Below, in pieces: positions 1-6,697 of a DNA stretch of 64,000 nt (the first letter of the stretch is position 1; the number at the start of each line of letters is the position of its first letter). Source of the DNA: an uncultured Lachnospiraceae bacterium. GTDB lineage: Bacteria; Bacillota; Clostridia; Lachnospirales; Lachnospiraceae. The position numbers and the translations under genes were made by a program. The DNA lies in assembly GCA_910586755.1 (NCBI GenBank), contig CAJUJM010000038.1, positions 1-64,000 on the forward strand. The letters run 5' to 3'. The notes beneath the pieces were generated by a model. The model saw only the letters and a list, made by a program, of their open reading frames with translations. It ran no database searches and had not been told where the DNA came from.

Positions 1-1
1 T

Positions 2-265
2 CCTTATTTAACCCTAAATGATGAAACCGAAATAACCCATTCAGAAATGAAGCCAGATGGCTGGGTTAAAGTTTATATAGAAACCCCTGATGACCACGGT
101 GGTTTCCGTAGTGCTACCTGTTATCTCCCCGATTATGACTGGGAAAATGTTTCTGGCTACTCTGCTTTAGAAATGGAGTATTTTAAGCGTCTCCTTCGAG
201 ATAACGCCCATTTAATTATGGAATTCTCTCAAGAAGGGGGATTTGAAAATGCCGCAAATATTTAA
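2..265 (+). CDS. Hypothetical protein, partial (5' end outside window)
   Basis: The reading frame is already open at the left edge and reads in phase to the stop at 265, so only the last 87 residues are visible. The first in-window ATG at 47 has no good ribosome binding site in front of it, so the real start is probably outside. The protein is acidic and aromatic-rich (a Cys-Tyr-Leu-Pro-Asp-Tyr stretch in the middle), with no signal peptide or membrane segment. Its end overlaps the start of the DUF4160 gene by 17 bases, which suggests a translationally coupled pair. I recall similar small proteins next to DUF4160 genes in Clostridia, but the function is unknown. Both genes lie inside the presumed inserted element that ends near 2200. 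Confidence 0.5.
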   Translation, partial: PYLTLNDETEITHSEMKPDGWVKVYIETPDDHGGFRSATCYLPDYDWENVSGYSALEMEYFKRLLRDNAHLIMEFSQEGGFENAANI

Positions 266-452
266 AATCGGTTCCTATACCGTTTATTTCTGGTCTAACG
301 AAGGCGAACCACTTGAACCGATACACATTCATGCTGCAGAAGGACGTGCCACCGCTGCTGGAACGAAAATATGGATTACCAGTAGTGGAAAACCCTTCTT
401 GCCAAAAATTCCGCTAATATCCCCTCTCTCCCACAGGACAGAGATGGGCTGA
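249..452 (+). pseudogene. DUF4160-family protein, C-terminally broken
   Basis: The start is taken as ATG 249 (Met-Pro-Gln-Ile-Phe), the usual DUF4160 beginning, rather than TTG 243. Residues 1-50 match the family: an aromatic strand (YTVYFWSNEG), then EPIHIHAAEG and TKIWITSSGK. DUF4160 proteins normally continue about 30 residues with an Asn/Ile-Pro-rich helix. Here the frame ends in an unrelated tail and stops at residue 67. Another frame just downstream reads AKNSANIP, which resembles the expected continuation, so a frameshift near 400-410 is likely. Small DUF4160/DUF2442-type pairs are often proposed to be toxin-antitoxin-like, but this is unproven. The gene is probably non-functional cargo of the recombinase-bearing element. 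Confidence 0.55.
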
Positions 453-471
453 ATTAATATCCAAAAAAATG

Positions 472-505
472 AAAACCGCTCCTGGGCCAACAGGAACGGT
501 TTTTT
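472..505 (+). terminator. Rho-independent terminator after the DUF4160 gene
   Basis: Stem AAAACCG-c-TCCTG pairs with CAGGA-a-CGGTTTT around a GGCCAA loop and is followed by a T run (500-505). It separates the two small genes from the recombinase gene. Confidence 0.7.
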
Positions 506-593
506 ACCAGATTTTCTCTTACCAGATGCTCCGGAAAGATATAATCCTAATCGCAATAGAATTATACCATCCCTGGAGCGTCCTGACAAGGGC

Positions 594-622
594 GTATTTT
601 TTATATTTAAATCTCATAGATT
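594..622 (+). promoter_or_regulatory. Candidate SigE-type sporulation promoter of the recombinase
   Basis: GTATTTT at 594-600, a 14-base spacer and CATAGATT at 615-622 resemble the SigE mother-cell promoter (-35 around ATATT, -10 CATACAnT). The same CATAGATT octamer lies in front of the cotJ operon on the other strand (3274-3281). A SigA promoter here is weaker (CTGACA 583-588, 17 bases, TTTAAA). The site is short and the match imperfect, so this is a hypothesis. Confidence 0.35.
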
Positions 623-627
623 GAAAC

Positions 628-666
628 GTAACAGACGGTAGGGAAGATACCCGCCTGAACCGTTAC
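628..666 (+). repeat. Short member of the GTAAC...GTTAC dispersed repeat family
   Basis: The element begins GTAACAGACGG and ends CCTGAACCGTTAC, with an inner pair GGTAGGG / ACCCGCC. The ends match those of the larger elements at 4104-4221 and 19971-20116. It lies in the 5' leader of the recombinase gene, 27 bases before its ATG, so it would be part of the transcript. Confidence 0.5.
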
Positions 667-693
667 CTAAAAAATTACAGGAGATGAAATTCT

Positions 694-2157
694 ATGTCTG
701 AAAAATTATCTACACTGGAAATCGGCGCCGCCTATGTGCGCGTCAGCACAGATGATCAAACCGAGTTGTCGCCGGATGCTCAGATCCGGGTAATTAAAGA
801 CGCCGCCCAGGCAGACGGCTACTACATTCCGGAAGACTTCGTATTTATTGAACGCCGGGGAATCTCCGGGCGCAAGGCCGAGAACCGGCCTGAATTCCAA
901 CGGATGATATCTATTGCCAAGGCAGAGCATCCGGCTCCTTTTAAACGCCTCTACGTGTGGAAATTCTCCCGTTTTGCCCGCAACCAGGAGGAAAGCACCT
1001 TTTACAAAGGCATCCTGCGGAAGAAATGCGGCGTGGAGATTAAAAGCGTGTCAGAGCCTATCGCAGAAGGAATGTTTGGCCGGCTTATCGAAACCATAAT
1101 CGAATGGTTTGATGAATACTACTCCATTAACCTTTCCGGTGAGGTTCTCCGGGGCATGACGGAAAAGGCCCTGCGAAACGGCTATCAGGCCGCTCCTTCC
1201 ATGGGCTACCAGGCCGTTGGAAACGGCAGACCTTTTGTTGTTGATCCGGACAGAATGAAAATCGTTGAGCTGATTCATACCTCCTATCACAAAGGCCAGG
1301 ATATGACCAGCATAGCCCGTGAGTTAAACCGCCTGGGTTATCTGACCCAGAGAGGAAAGGCTTTTGAGCGCAGAACCATTTTCCGGATTTTGACAAATCA
1401 ATTCTATGTTGGTACTGTAATGTGGAATAATATCAGCTTTAAAGGCGCTCATCAGCTCAGTCCTGCCATTGTAGAGGTGTTTGACGATAATCAGGAGCGG
1501 ATTAAAAAGGAATACCAAATCCGGAGCCGCAGAGAGGCATCCGCCTGCAGGCACTGGCTGTCTGGCGTCCTAAGATGCAGCGTGTGCAATTCCACCCTGG
1601 CCTATAACCGATCCAACAATCAAAAAAAACGCGGCGATATCTTTCAGTGCTGGAAATACCTAAAAGGCGTCCACCCGGGGTCAAACTCTGTGTCTGTAAA
1701 AAAGGCGGAGCAGGCTGTGATCCAGTCCTTAAGAGAAGTCCTTACCACCGGAGAAATTGATTATGAATATATCCCGGATCCGGGAGAAGAAAGCATTAAT
1801 CAGGAAGCCCTGTTAAAAGAAGCTTTAGAAAGGGTTGCCGTCAAAGAGCGCCGGATTCGTGACGCCTACGAAAACGGGATTGATACCATTGAGGAATACC
1901 GGGAAAATAAAAAACGGCTCCAGACGGAACGGAACCAGCTCACAGAAGAATTAGAAGGCCTCCAGAGTCTGTCCGCCCCTGACAGCCAGGGCGGCGGAAA
2001 GGCCAGGCTCTTAGAGCGCATACAGACTATTTACCAAACTCTGTCTGACCCTGATGTGGACTTTGAGACCAAAGGAGCTGCTATCCGGAGAGTAATCAAA
2101 TATATCGTATACGACAGATCTACAAAAACATTCCGCTTCTACTACTATCTTTCTTAG
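694..2157 (+). CDS. Large serine recombinase (site-specific integrase/excisionase)
   Basis: A 487-residue large serine recombinase that cuts and rejoins DNA at paired att sites. The resolvase catalytic domain spans about residues 10-165, with the nucleophile Ser18 in YVRVS and the conserved Arg-rich RFARNQEES region. A recombinase DNA-binding domain follows (about 170-290). A zinc ribbon begins with CSVC near residue 294 and has its second cysteine pair region near 318. A coiled coil runs from about 370 to 435. Length and order fit phage/ICE integrases and the SpoIVCA/SprA type. The ATG at 694 has ribosome binding site CAGGAGATG. The gene ends about 20-50 bases from a truncated cotJC, the expected place for an integrase at the end of its element. 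Its leader carries a SigE-like promoter. Function in excision is inferred. Confidence 0.93.
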   Translation: MSEKLSTLEIGAAYVRVSTDDQTELSPDAQIRVIKDAAQADGYYIPEDFVFIERRGISGRKAENRPEFQRMISIAKAEHPAPFKRLYVWKFSRFARNQEESTFYKGILRKKCGVEIKSVSEPIAEGMFGRLIETIIEWFDEYYSINLSGEVLRGMTEKALRNGYQAAPSMGYQAVGNGRPFVVDPDRMKIVELIHTSYHKGQDMTSIARELNRLGYLTQRGKAFERRTIFRILTNQFYVGTVMWNNISFKGAHQLSPAIVEVFDDNQERIKKEYQIRSRREASACRHWLSGVLRCSVCNSTLAYNRSNNQKKRGDIFQCWKYLKGVHPGSNSVSVKKAEQAVIQSLREVLTTGEIDYEYIPDPGEESINQEALLKEALERVAVKERRIRDAYENGIDTIEEYRENKKRLQTERNQLTEELEGLQSLSAPDSQGGGKARLLERIQTIYQTLSDPDVDFETKGAAIRRVIKYIVYDRSTKTFRFYYYLS

Positions 2158-2159
2158 TT

Positions 2160-2210
2160 CCTCTCCTGTCAATTATTATATGTTTTTACATTTAGGCCCG
2201 CCATACTGAC
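2160..2210. other. Putative attachment-site junction (attL/attR half site) in cotJC
   Basis: Read on the minus strand, cotJC-type coding sequence ends at GGCGGGCCT (about 2192-2200) and is replaced by AT-rich DNA leading straight into the 3' end of the recombinase gene. Family members continue Asp-Gly-Glu-Leu after Gly-Gly-Pro. The crossover is therefore probably within or next to GGGCCT. The partner half site should lie left of the window. Confidence 0.55.
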
Positions 2211-2289
2211 TAATAATAAACGAAGCCATTTTAGGATTAGGCTGGGATATTTTTACCGGATACTGAAGTCGTTTTTCATATTTCCACAT
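2176..2289 (-). pseudogene. cotJC: cotJC, 5' fragment interrupted by the recombinase element
   Basis: This short frame encodes 37 residues beginning MWKYEKRLQYPVKI and containing MASFIISQYGGP, the N-terminus of the spore-coat manganese-catalase-like protein CotJC (about 190 residues). After Gly-Gly-Pro it diverges to Lys-Cys-Lys-Asn-Ile and a stop. It has a good ribosome binding site (AAGGAGGATG). Its ATG overlaps the cotJB stop by one base, the normal cotJBC arrangement. The break coincides with the end of the serine recombinase gene. Either the gene is inactivated, or it is rebuilt when the element is excised, as known for sigK/skin and spsM in Bacillus. The remainder should be on the minus strand beyond position 1. 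Confidence 0.85.
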
Positions 2290-2549
2290 TATTCACATCC
2301 TCCTTCCCATGGCCAGGGACCTTCCACCCAGGTCCAGTAATTAGCAGAATTAACATGGTCTATTGTCAGCGGCCCTCTCTGGCTTTCATAGTCAGAGACA
2401 GCCTGGGCGTACCGGGCTGATGCCTGCCTGTAATAGGCTAAAGCGCCGGTATCACAGGGATGCGTGTCTAAAAACAATACTAATTCATCTAATGTAAATC
2501 CGGATTCGTAAACCGGCTGAAGCAATGGATCCCTATTTGGATTTATCAT
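2289..2549 (-). CDS. cotJB: Spore coat protein CotJB
   Basis: An 86-residue protein with the CotJB pattern: an N-terminal helix, LDELVLFLDTHPCDTGAL, a helix ending YESQRGPLT, and the C-terminal YWTWVEGPWPWEGG box. It is part of the inner-coat CotJ complex made in the mother cell. ATG 2549 is preferred over the upstream GTG because AGGAGG sits seven bases before it. The start overlaps the cotJA stop as ATGA, and the stop overlaps the cotJC start, so translation is coupled through the operon. Confidence 0.9.
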   Translation of the reverse strand: MINPNRDPLLQPVYESGFTLDELVLFLDTHPCDTGALAYYRQASARYAQAVSDYESQRGPLTIDHVNSANYWTWVEGPWPWEGGCE

Positions 2550-3241
2550 AAACGGCACCTCCTTGGCTGGAAGGGAAGATCCAAATCAGGGAAAATGGTT
2601 CCCTGACGGAATCCCTGCTCCATAGAATAGACTCTCTGCCACTGTTGCCATGGTACATACGCCATAGCCACAGAATAATGCTGCTCTAAACAGCCGGGTG
2701 ACGTATCCGTACAAGAAATGGCGGTTATCGGCTGGTATACTGCAGAACCAGATCCAGGCATAACGGCCATACCTGGATTCATAGGAGCATTTGCCGCCGG
2801 CATAATCGGGACAGGTGATGCTGGTTGGATCGGAGTCGCAGGAGTCTGCAGAGCCCCGGTTCCGGCCGGAGTCTGACAGGTGGTGGTGCAAGCCACCTGA
2901 CTTACGCATTTTGTAGTACAATTAACTGGCTGCGTTTGTTGAGCAGTGTTTTGCACTACAGTATTAACCGCCGGTTTTGAGCAGTTTAAATTGACCGTGG
3001 TCCCGGCACAATTACCGCAGGCAACCGGTTTACTACAGCTTCCACAGACGGCAGGGGCGCTGCAATCTCCGGCAGATACTGCTTTTTTACATCCACATGC
3101 TGTGGCTTCTACCATCTGCTGACTCAAATCAGGCTGCGCCGGAGATGGCTGGTAGAGATTGGGCACAGAGGCCCCCGGCATTTTTGAAATGCCTCTTGGA
3201 CGCCCTGTATTCATATTTCTTCTAGGGGAATAGCAATCCAT
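2546..3241 (-). CDS. cotJA: CotJA-family spore coat protein with long Cys/Pro/Ala-rich N-terminus
   Basis: The last 65 residues carry the CotJA signature (LEQHYSVAMAYVPWQQW, then GTIFPDLDLPF). The preceding 165 residues are an extension absent from the classic protein of about 80 residues. The extension has Cys pairs spaced like ACGCKK, VCGSCSK, ACGNCAG and CTTKC, then a Pro/Ala/Met-rich stretch. The cysteines could crosslink the coat. ATG 3241 has GGAG seven bases upstream. It is the first gene of the cotJABC operon, with a SigE-like CATAGATT 33 bases upstream. It faces a 44-cysteine coat-like gene across a 128-base shared promoter region. The CotJA identity is firm; the role of the extension is inferred. 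Confidence 0.85.
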   Translation of the reverse strand: MDCYSPRRNMNTGRPRGISKMPGASVPNLYQPSPAQPDLSQQMVEATACGCKKAVSAGDCSAPAVCGSCSKPVACGNCAGTTVNLNCSKPAVNTVVQNTAQQTQPVNCTTKCVSQVACTTTCQTPAGTGALQTPATPIQPASPVPIMPAANAPMNPGMAVMPGSGSAVYQPITAISCTDTSPGCLEQHYSVAMAYVPWQQWQRVYSMEQGFRQGTIFPDLDLPFQPRRCRL

Positions 3242-3273
3242 AGGAGAGCTCCTTTCAGGAAATTTCTAATATT

Positions 3274-3281
3274 AATCTATG
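3274..3281 (-). promoter_or_regulatory. Candidate SigE -10 element of the cotJ operon
   Basis: On the minus strand CATAGATT (3281 to 3274) resembles the SigE -10 consensus CATACAnT and is identical to the octamer in front of the recombinase. No convincing -35 is visible 14-16 bases upstream. cotJ is SigE-dependent in Bacillus. Confidence 0.3.
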
Positions 3282-3306
3282 ACAGCCGATTAAGAAAGTG
3301 ATGGTA

Positions 3307-3334
3307 ACACTTTGTCTTTCTGTCCCATATGATA
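3307..3334 (+). promoter_or_regulatory. Candidate SigK promoter of the Cys-rich gene
   Basis: CATATGATA at 3326-3334 matches the SigK -10 pattern CATAnnnTA exactly. An AC dinucleotide at 3307-3308 lies 17 bases upstream, as in SigK -35 elements. The gene start is 36 bases downstream. Confidence 0.35.
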
Positions 3335-3369
3335 CAGTACAACCTTCAAAAATTAAAGGAGACGCCAAT

Positions 3370-3870
3370 ATGTGTGGATGTAATAATAATTGTTGTGGAT
3401 GCAATACCTGCAGATGTAGGTGCAATATATTCAGATGTGGGTGCAATACCTGCAAATGTGGATGTAATCCATGTAAATGTGGGTGCAACCCCTGTGGATG
3501 TGGTAATAACAACTGCGGATGTAATGATAATAATAACTCCTGCGGATGCGGTAATGACAACTCCTGCGGATGCGGCAACAACAACTCCTGCGGATGCGGC
3601 AACAACTCCTGCGGATGCGGTAATAACAACTCCTGCGGATGTGACAATAACTGCGAATGTAAATGCCACTGCAGAAAATGTAATTGCTGCTGTTCTTGTC
3701 ACGCGGCCTACAAGCAAGGATTTCATAACGGTTACAACATTGGCTACAGCGAGGGATACAATGCAGGCTACAATGCAGGAACCGCCCAGTGTTCCGCTTC
3801 TGCCACTCCGCTCCCCATACCTGTTCCACAGCCTGGCTGTGAATGCTCCGGCGGAGCCACTTGCTGTTAA
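3370..3870 (+). CDS. Cysteine-rich repeat protein, probable spore coat component
   Basis: The 166-residue protein from ATG 3370 (ribosome binding site AAAGGAGACG) contains 44 cysteines. Residues 2-110 are Cys-Gly-Cys units of the type SCGCGNN and CKCGCNPC, encoded by near-identical short DNA repeats. A CxCxC/CCCSC cluster and a tail with YKQGFHNGYNIGYSEGYNAGYNAG (split Gly-Tyr repeat, about 113-136) follow, and the protein ends in CC. There is no signal peptide, so it would act in the mother-cell cytoplasm. Cys-rich and Gly/Tyr-rich proteins are typical crosslinked exosporium or coat proteins. It is divergent from cotJA and has a SigK-like promoter. I cannot place it in a named family; metal binding is an alternative. 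Confidence 0.8.
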   Translation: MCGCNNNCCGCNTCRCRCNIFRCGCNTCKCGCNPCKCGCNPCGCGNNNCGCNDNNNSCGCGNDNSCGCGNNNSCGCGNNSCGCGNNNSCGCDNNCECKCHCRKCNCCCSCHAAYKQGFHNGYNIGYSEGYNAGYNAGTAQCSASATPLPIPVPQPGCECSGGATCC

Positions 3871-3877
3871 TTTAATC

Positions 3878-3903
3878 AGGGCCGCTTCTGCGGCCCTATT
3901 TCA
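3878..3903 (+). terminator. Terminator of the Cys-rich gene
   Basis: AGGGCCGC-ttct-GCGGCCCT is a perfect 8-bp stem seven bases after the stop codon, followed by ATTTC. The T run is short. Confidence 0.55.
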
Positions 3904-3911
3904 TGAAAAAC

Positions 3912-3938
3912 AAAAAGAGCCTTGATCTCTCAAGACTC
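3912..3938 (-). terminator. Terminator after tRNA-Pro
   Basis: On the minus strand GAGTCTTGA-gaga-TCAAGGCTC is followed by TTTTTG, five bases after the tRNA 3' end. Confidence 0.85.
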
Positions 3939-3943
3939 TCCAT

Positions 3944-4016
3944 CGGGGCAACAGGATTTGAACCTGCGACCTCTCGGCCCCCAGCCGAGCGCGCTACCAA
4001 GCTACGCCATACCCCG
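3944..4016 (-). tRNA. tRNA-Pro (anticodon GGG)
   Basis: The minus strand folds as a cloverleaf. The acceptor stem CGGGGTA pairs with TGCCCCG and the anticodon stem CTCGG/CCGAG encloses loop CTGGGGG, giving anticodon GGG. The T arm is GCAGGTTCAAATCCTGT. CCA is not encoded. The gene is 73 bases long and has its own terminator. Confidence 0.95.
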
Positions 4017-4103
4017 TTTTCTTAACGCTAGATTAGTATAGCAAAAACCTCAGGAAATTGCAACTACTTTTTTGAAAAATTTGAAATCTTTTGAATTTTA
4101 TAT

Positions 4104-4221
4104 GTAACAGTCCAGACGGGTATCTTCTTGCCCGGCTGTGCCGGACAAGGCGAAGAAAACCGGATGAAAACCGCCTGACAAGTGAATCTGTGAACCTGAC
4201 ATCTGTTTTCGTCCGGTTTTC
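4104..4221 (+). repeat. Member of the GTAACAGTTnAGACGG dispersed repeat family
   Basis: The element begins GTAACAGTCCAGACGGG. It then has a hairpin CTTGcCCGGC / GCCGGaCAAGG, similar to one in the 19971-20116 element, and a 17-bp stem (4155-4171 with 4205-4221, one mismatch). It lies in the 268-base gap between tRNA-Pro and the SDR gene, where I see no gene. Confidence 0.5.
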
Positions 4222-4284
4222 CTATCCCTCATTTGGCACCGGAAAAATTTTTGTTTCTCCCGGCTATTTTTATAAGAGCCTTAA

Positions 4285-5088
4285 TTATGAGGGCTGCTTT
4301 CCAATATAAGCATGGATACCGCCGTCTACATACAGAATCAGTCCATTTACAAAGTTGGAAGCCTCAGAAGCTAAGAATACAGCAGGACCGCCCAGGTCCT
4401 CTGCCTCGCCCCAGCGTCCTGCAGGAGTCTTGGCAATGATAAACTGATCAAAGGGATGTCTGGAGCCATCCGGCTGAACCTCACGCAGGGGAGCTGTCTG
4501 AGGAGTTGCAATATAGCCAGGTCCGATACCGTTACACTGAATGTTGTACTCACCATACTCAGATGCAATATTTCTGGTTAACATCTTTAAGCCGCCCTTG
4601 GCTGCTGCATATGCAGAAACGGTCTCACGGCCAAACTCAGACATCATGGAGCAGATGTTGATAATCTTTCCGCCGCCTTTCTTAATCATAGACGGGATAA
4701 CTGCCTTTGCAACGATAAAGGGAGCGTTTAAGTCTACGTCAATTACCTGACGGAAATCTGCTGCAGACATTTCGATCATAGGGATTCTCTTGATAATGCC
4801 TGCATTGTTAACCAGAACATCAATTACTCCCACTTCCTTCTCAATCTGAGCTACCATAGCGTTTACAGCGTCTTCGTCACATACGTTGCATACATAGCCA
4901 TGGGCCTTAATTCCGGCTTCCTGGTAAGCAGCAATCCCCTTATCCACTAGCTCCTGCTTAATGTCATTGAATACAATCGTTGCCCCTGCCTTTGCCATGG
5001 CGCTTGCAATTGCAAAGCCAATGCCGTAGGATGCGCCAGTAACCAGCGCTACTTTGCCTTCCAGTGAAAATGCATTTAAATCTTTCAT
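4285..5088 (-). CDS. Short-chain dehydrogenase, gluconate 5-dehydrogenase-like
   Basis: A classical SDR of 267 residues that reversibly oxidises a sugar acid with NAD(P). The nucleotide-binding motif TGASYGIG is at 17-24, NNAG is near 94, and the catalytic Ser plus YxxxK (SAYAAAKGG) are in the middle. The C-terminus NGLILYVDGGIHAYIGKQP is typical of gluconate 5-dehydrogenase / 2-deoxy-D-gluconate 3-dehydrogenase (Ga5DH/KduD) proteins. ATG 5088 has an AAAAGGAGAA ribosome binding site. Two TTGTATACAA-type palindromes in its promoter match one in front of the GntR gene at 5963-6670, so it is probably that regulator's target. The exact substrate (gluconate or a hexuronate product) cannot be decided. 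Confidence 0.85.
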   Translation of the reverse strand: MKDLNAFSLEGKVALVTGASYGIGFAIASAMAKAGATIVFNDIKQELVDKGIAAYQEAGIKAHGYVCNVCDEDAVNAMVAQIEKEVGVIDVLVNNAGIIKRIPMIEMSAADFRQVIDVDLNAPFIVAKAVIPSMIKKGGGKIINICSMMSEFGRETVSAYAAAKGGLKMLTRNIASEYGEYNIQCNGIGPGYIATPQTAPLREVQPDGSRHPFDQFIIAKTPAGRWGEAEDLGGPAVFLASEASNFVNGLILYVDGGIHAYIGKQPS

Positions 5089-5112
5089 TGTCCGTTCTCC
5101 TTTTCTTAAAAT

Positions 5113-5142
5113 CTGTATACAACTTTGTTATCTTGTATACAA
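5113..5142 (-). promoter_or_regulatory. Paired operator sites for the GntR regulator
   Basis: CTGTATACAA (5113-5122) and TTGTATACAA (5133-5142) have centres exactly 20 bp apart, on one face of the helix, in the promoter of the SDR gene. A third copy, TTGTATACAT, precedes the GntR gene. FadR-subfamily GntR proteins often bind such GTATAC-centred palindromes. Confidence 0.65.
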
Positions 5143-5202
5143 ATAATAGCACATCCTTAAGCATTTGGCAATATGTTTTTCAACAAATTTCGAAAAATAA
5201 TT

Positions 5203-5793
5203 TTATATGGCTGCTATTCGATCCCTCAATTCCACCATTTTCCTGTCTAAATCTGCGACAACACTGGAATACTCTTTTAATTCCTGACCTATCAGCTTGG
5301 CCTCCTTCTTTCCCCGCTTATACCGAAGCTGGTGATCCAGACAGGCCCAAAAATCCATAGCGCTGGTTCTCAGCTGGACCTCCGCCTCTACCGCTTCCAT
5401 CTCTCCCCGAAAATACACCGGTACCTCCACAATCAGATGAAGGCTTCGATATCCGGAACTTTTCGGACTTTTTAAATAATCTTTCACCCGGACAATCTTA
5501 AGATCCTGATGTCCTTTTAAAGACTCTGCCACCCGGTATACATCATCCATATAAACGCAGATAGCTCTTACCCCCGCAATATCACAGATAGCAGAGAGAG
5601 CTTTGGCGTCCGGCTTCTCATAGCCTTTTTTAGCAGTCTTTTTCTCAATGCTTTCCCAGGTTTTAATCCGTCCTGAGGTGCTGGTAATCACAGGCCGCTC
5701 CAGCTCCATGGAAAGCTCCGCATGAATTACCTCCAGCTTAGCCAGTAGAATACGGATAGCACATTCGTATTTTGGTCTAAAATATTCGTTCAT
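5203..5793 (-). CDS. Small alarmone synthetase (RelA/SpoT-domain (p)ppGpp synthetase)
   Basis: A 196-residue single-domain RelA/SpoT synthetase (GTP pyrophosphokinase) that would transfer pyrophosphate from ATP to GTP/GDP. Characteristic segments are the R-x-K-D loop region RVKDYLKSPKSSGYRSLH and the EVQLRTSAMDFWACLDHQL helix, in the middle of the chain. There are no HD hydrolase, TGS or ACT domains, so it is a small alarmone synthetase (RelP/RelQ-like; the YjbM type is about 211 residues). The N- and C-terminal helices fit tetramer-forming SAS proteins. It is a single gene between the SDR and the GntR regulator, with no sign of co-transcription with either. Confidence 0.85.
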   Translation of the reverse strand: MNEYFRPKYECAIRILLAKLEVIHAELSMELERPVITSTSGRIKTWESIEKKTAKKGYEKPDAKALSAICDIAGVRAICVYMDDVYRVAESLKGHQDLKIVRVKDYLKSPKSSGYRSLHLIVEVPVYFRGEMEAVEAEVQLRTSAMDFWACLDHQLRYKRGKKEAKLIGQELKEYSSVVADLDRKMVELRDRIAAI

Positions 5794-5962
5794 CTCTTTT
5801 CACACCCTGTCAATGAAATCGTCACCCTATTAATATATGACAGGCTTTTTCCGTTTATGTGTATTTTTCCATATACTTGCCAGAAGGCTCTTTCCCTGAC
5901 GTAAGCAGGCAGGGGGACCCACGCCAAAAACGCGGTATCCCCCTGCCTGGTACAGCTCTTTT

Positions 5963-6670
5963 TTAAATATCAAATTTTCCCTCTTCCGGCTCTTCCTCAA
6001 AATAGTCCCGATACTCTACATCAATCTGATATCTCATCCGCTTCATGCTGAAATAGAGATGATCTTTTAACACTTTTTCCATCCCTTCAATATCTTTTTT
6101 CTCAATCATCCGAAACATGGCTTCATGTTCCTTGATAATCCGGGGAAAATCCGTCTCTGTTACAAAATCCATCATCCGGAATCTGGTATAATGAAGCTGT
6201 TGGGCCTGAATAATCTCCCAAAGCTTCTGCTTTTTGGTCTCTTCAAACCAAATGCTATGCATCTCCGCATCCATCCGATAAAATTGCTCCGGCTTAAAAT
6301 CCGGTTCTTTGATCACTGCCTGCTGCTTGCGGATTTCGTATCGAATCCGCTCCATTACCATAGGACTCACGATTTCCATAAAGTCCCGGAGAACCATGGT
6401 TTCCACTGCCACGCGCATGTAAATCATCTGCTTAATATTGCTTAAATTCAATAAAGTTACAGAAATCCCCTTATAGGGTACGGTTTTTACAAACCCCTGC
6501 TCCTGCAAAAGCCTCAGGGCATCCCGAACCGGGGTCCTGGAAACTGAAAAGCGCTCACAAATTTCATTTTCCCGGATCAGCTGGCCTGGCTTTAATTCTA
6601 AATCCAAAATTTCTTTTTTTAATACCTGGTAGACCATCTCTTCCCGGTTTTTGTAATTGCTCTCTTCCAT
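5963..6670 (-). CDS. GntR-family regulator, FadR subfamily (FCD domain)
   Basis: A 235-residue repressor. Residues 1-72 form the winged helix (ENEICERFSVSRTPVRDALRLLQEQGFV). Residues 85-220 form an all-helical FCD ligand-binding domain with the expected acidic/His positions (MDAEMHSIWFEE, KEHEAMF). ATG 6670 is chosen over the longer frame because GGAAGGAG lies seven bases before it and the upstream residues look like translated promoter. TTGTATACAT at 6698-6707 just upstream suggests autoregulation. The matching pair in front of the SDR gene suggests that gene is controlled too. The ligand is probably a sugar acid such as gluconate or a hexuronate (inferred). Confidence 0.88.
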   Translation of the reverse strand: MEESNYKNREEMVYQVLKKEILDLELKPGQLIRENEICERFSVSRTPVRDALRLLQEQGFVKTVPYKGISVTLLNLSNIKQMIYMRVAVETMVLRDFMEIVSPMVMERIRYEIRKQQAVIKEPDFKPEQFYRMDAEMHSIWFEETKKQKLWEIIQAQQLHYTRFRMMDFVTETDFPRIIKEHEAMFRMIEKKDIEGMEKVLKDHLYFSMKRMRYQIDVEYRDYFEEEPEEGKFDI

Positions 6671-6697
6671 GTCTGCTCCTTCCAGTTTCAGGTGATC

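Noticed and set aside
3530..3650. Short direct repeats resembling a CRISPR array
   Set aside because: Units are 15-24 bases without spacers, lie in frame inside the Cys-rich coding sequence, and there are no cas genes.
3255..3925. Several long open frames overlapping the Cys-rich gene on both strands
   Set aside because: The short-period DNA repeat has no stops in several frames. Only the frame with a ribosome binding site, the Cys-Gly-Cys pattern and a terminator is kept; the others encode meaningless Thr/Asp/Ala or His/Pro/Leu repeats.
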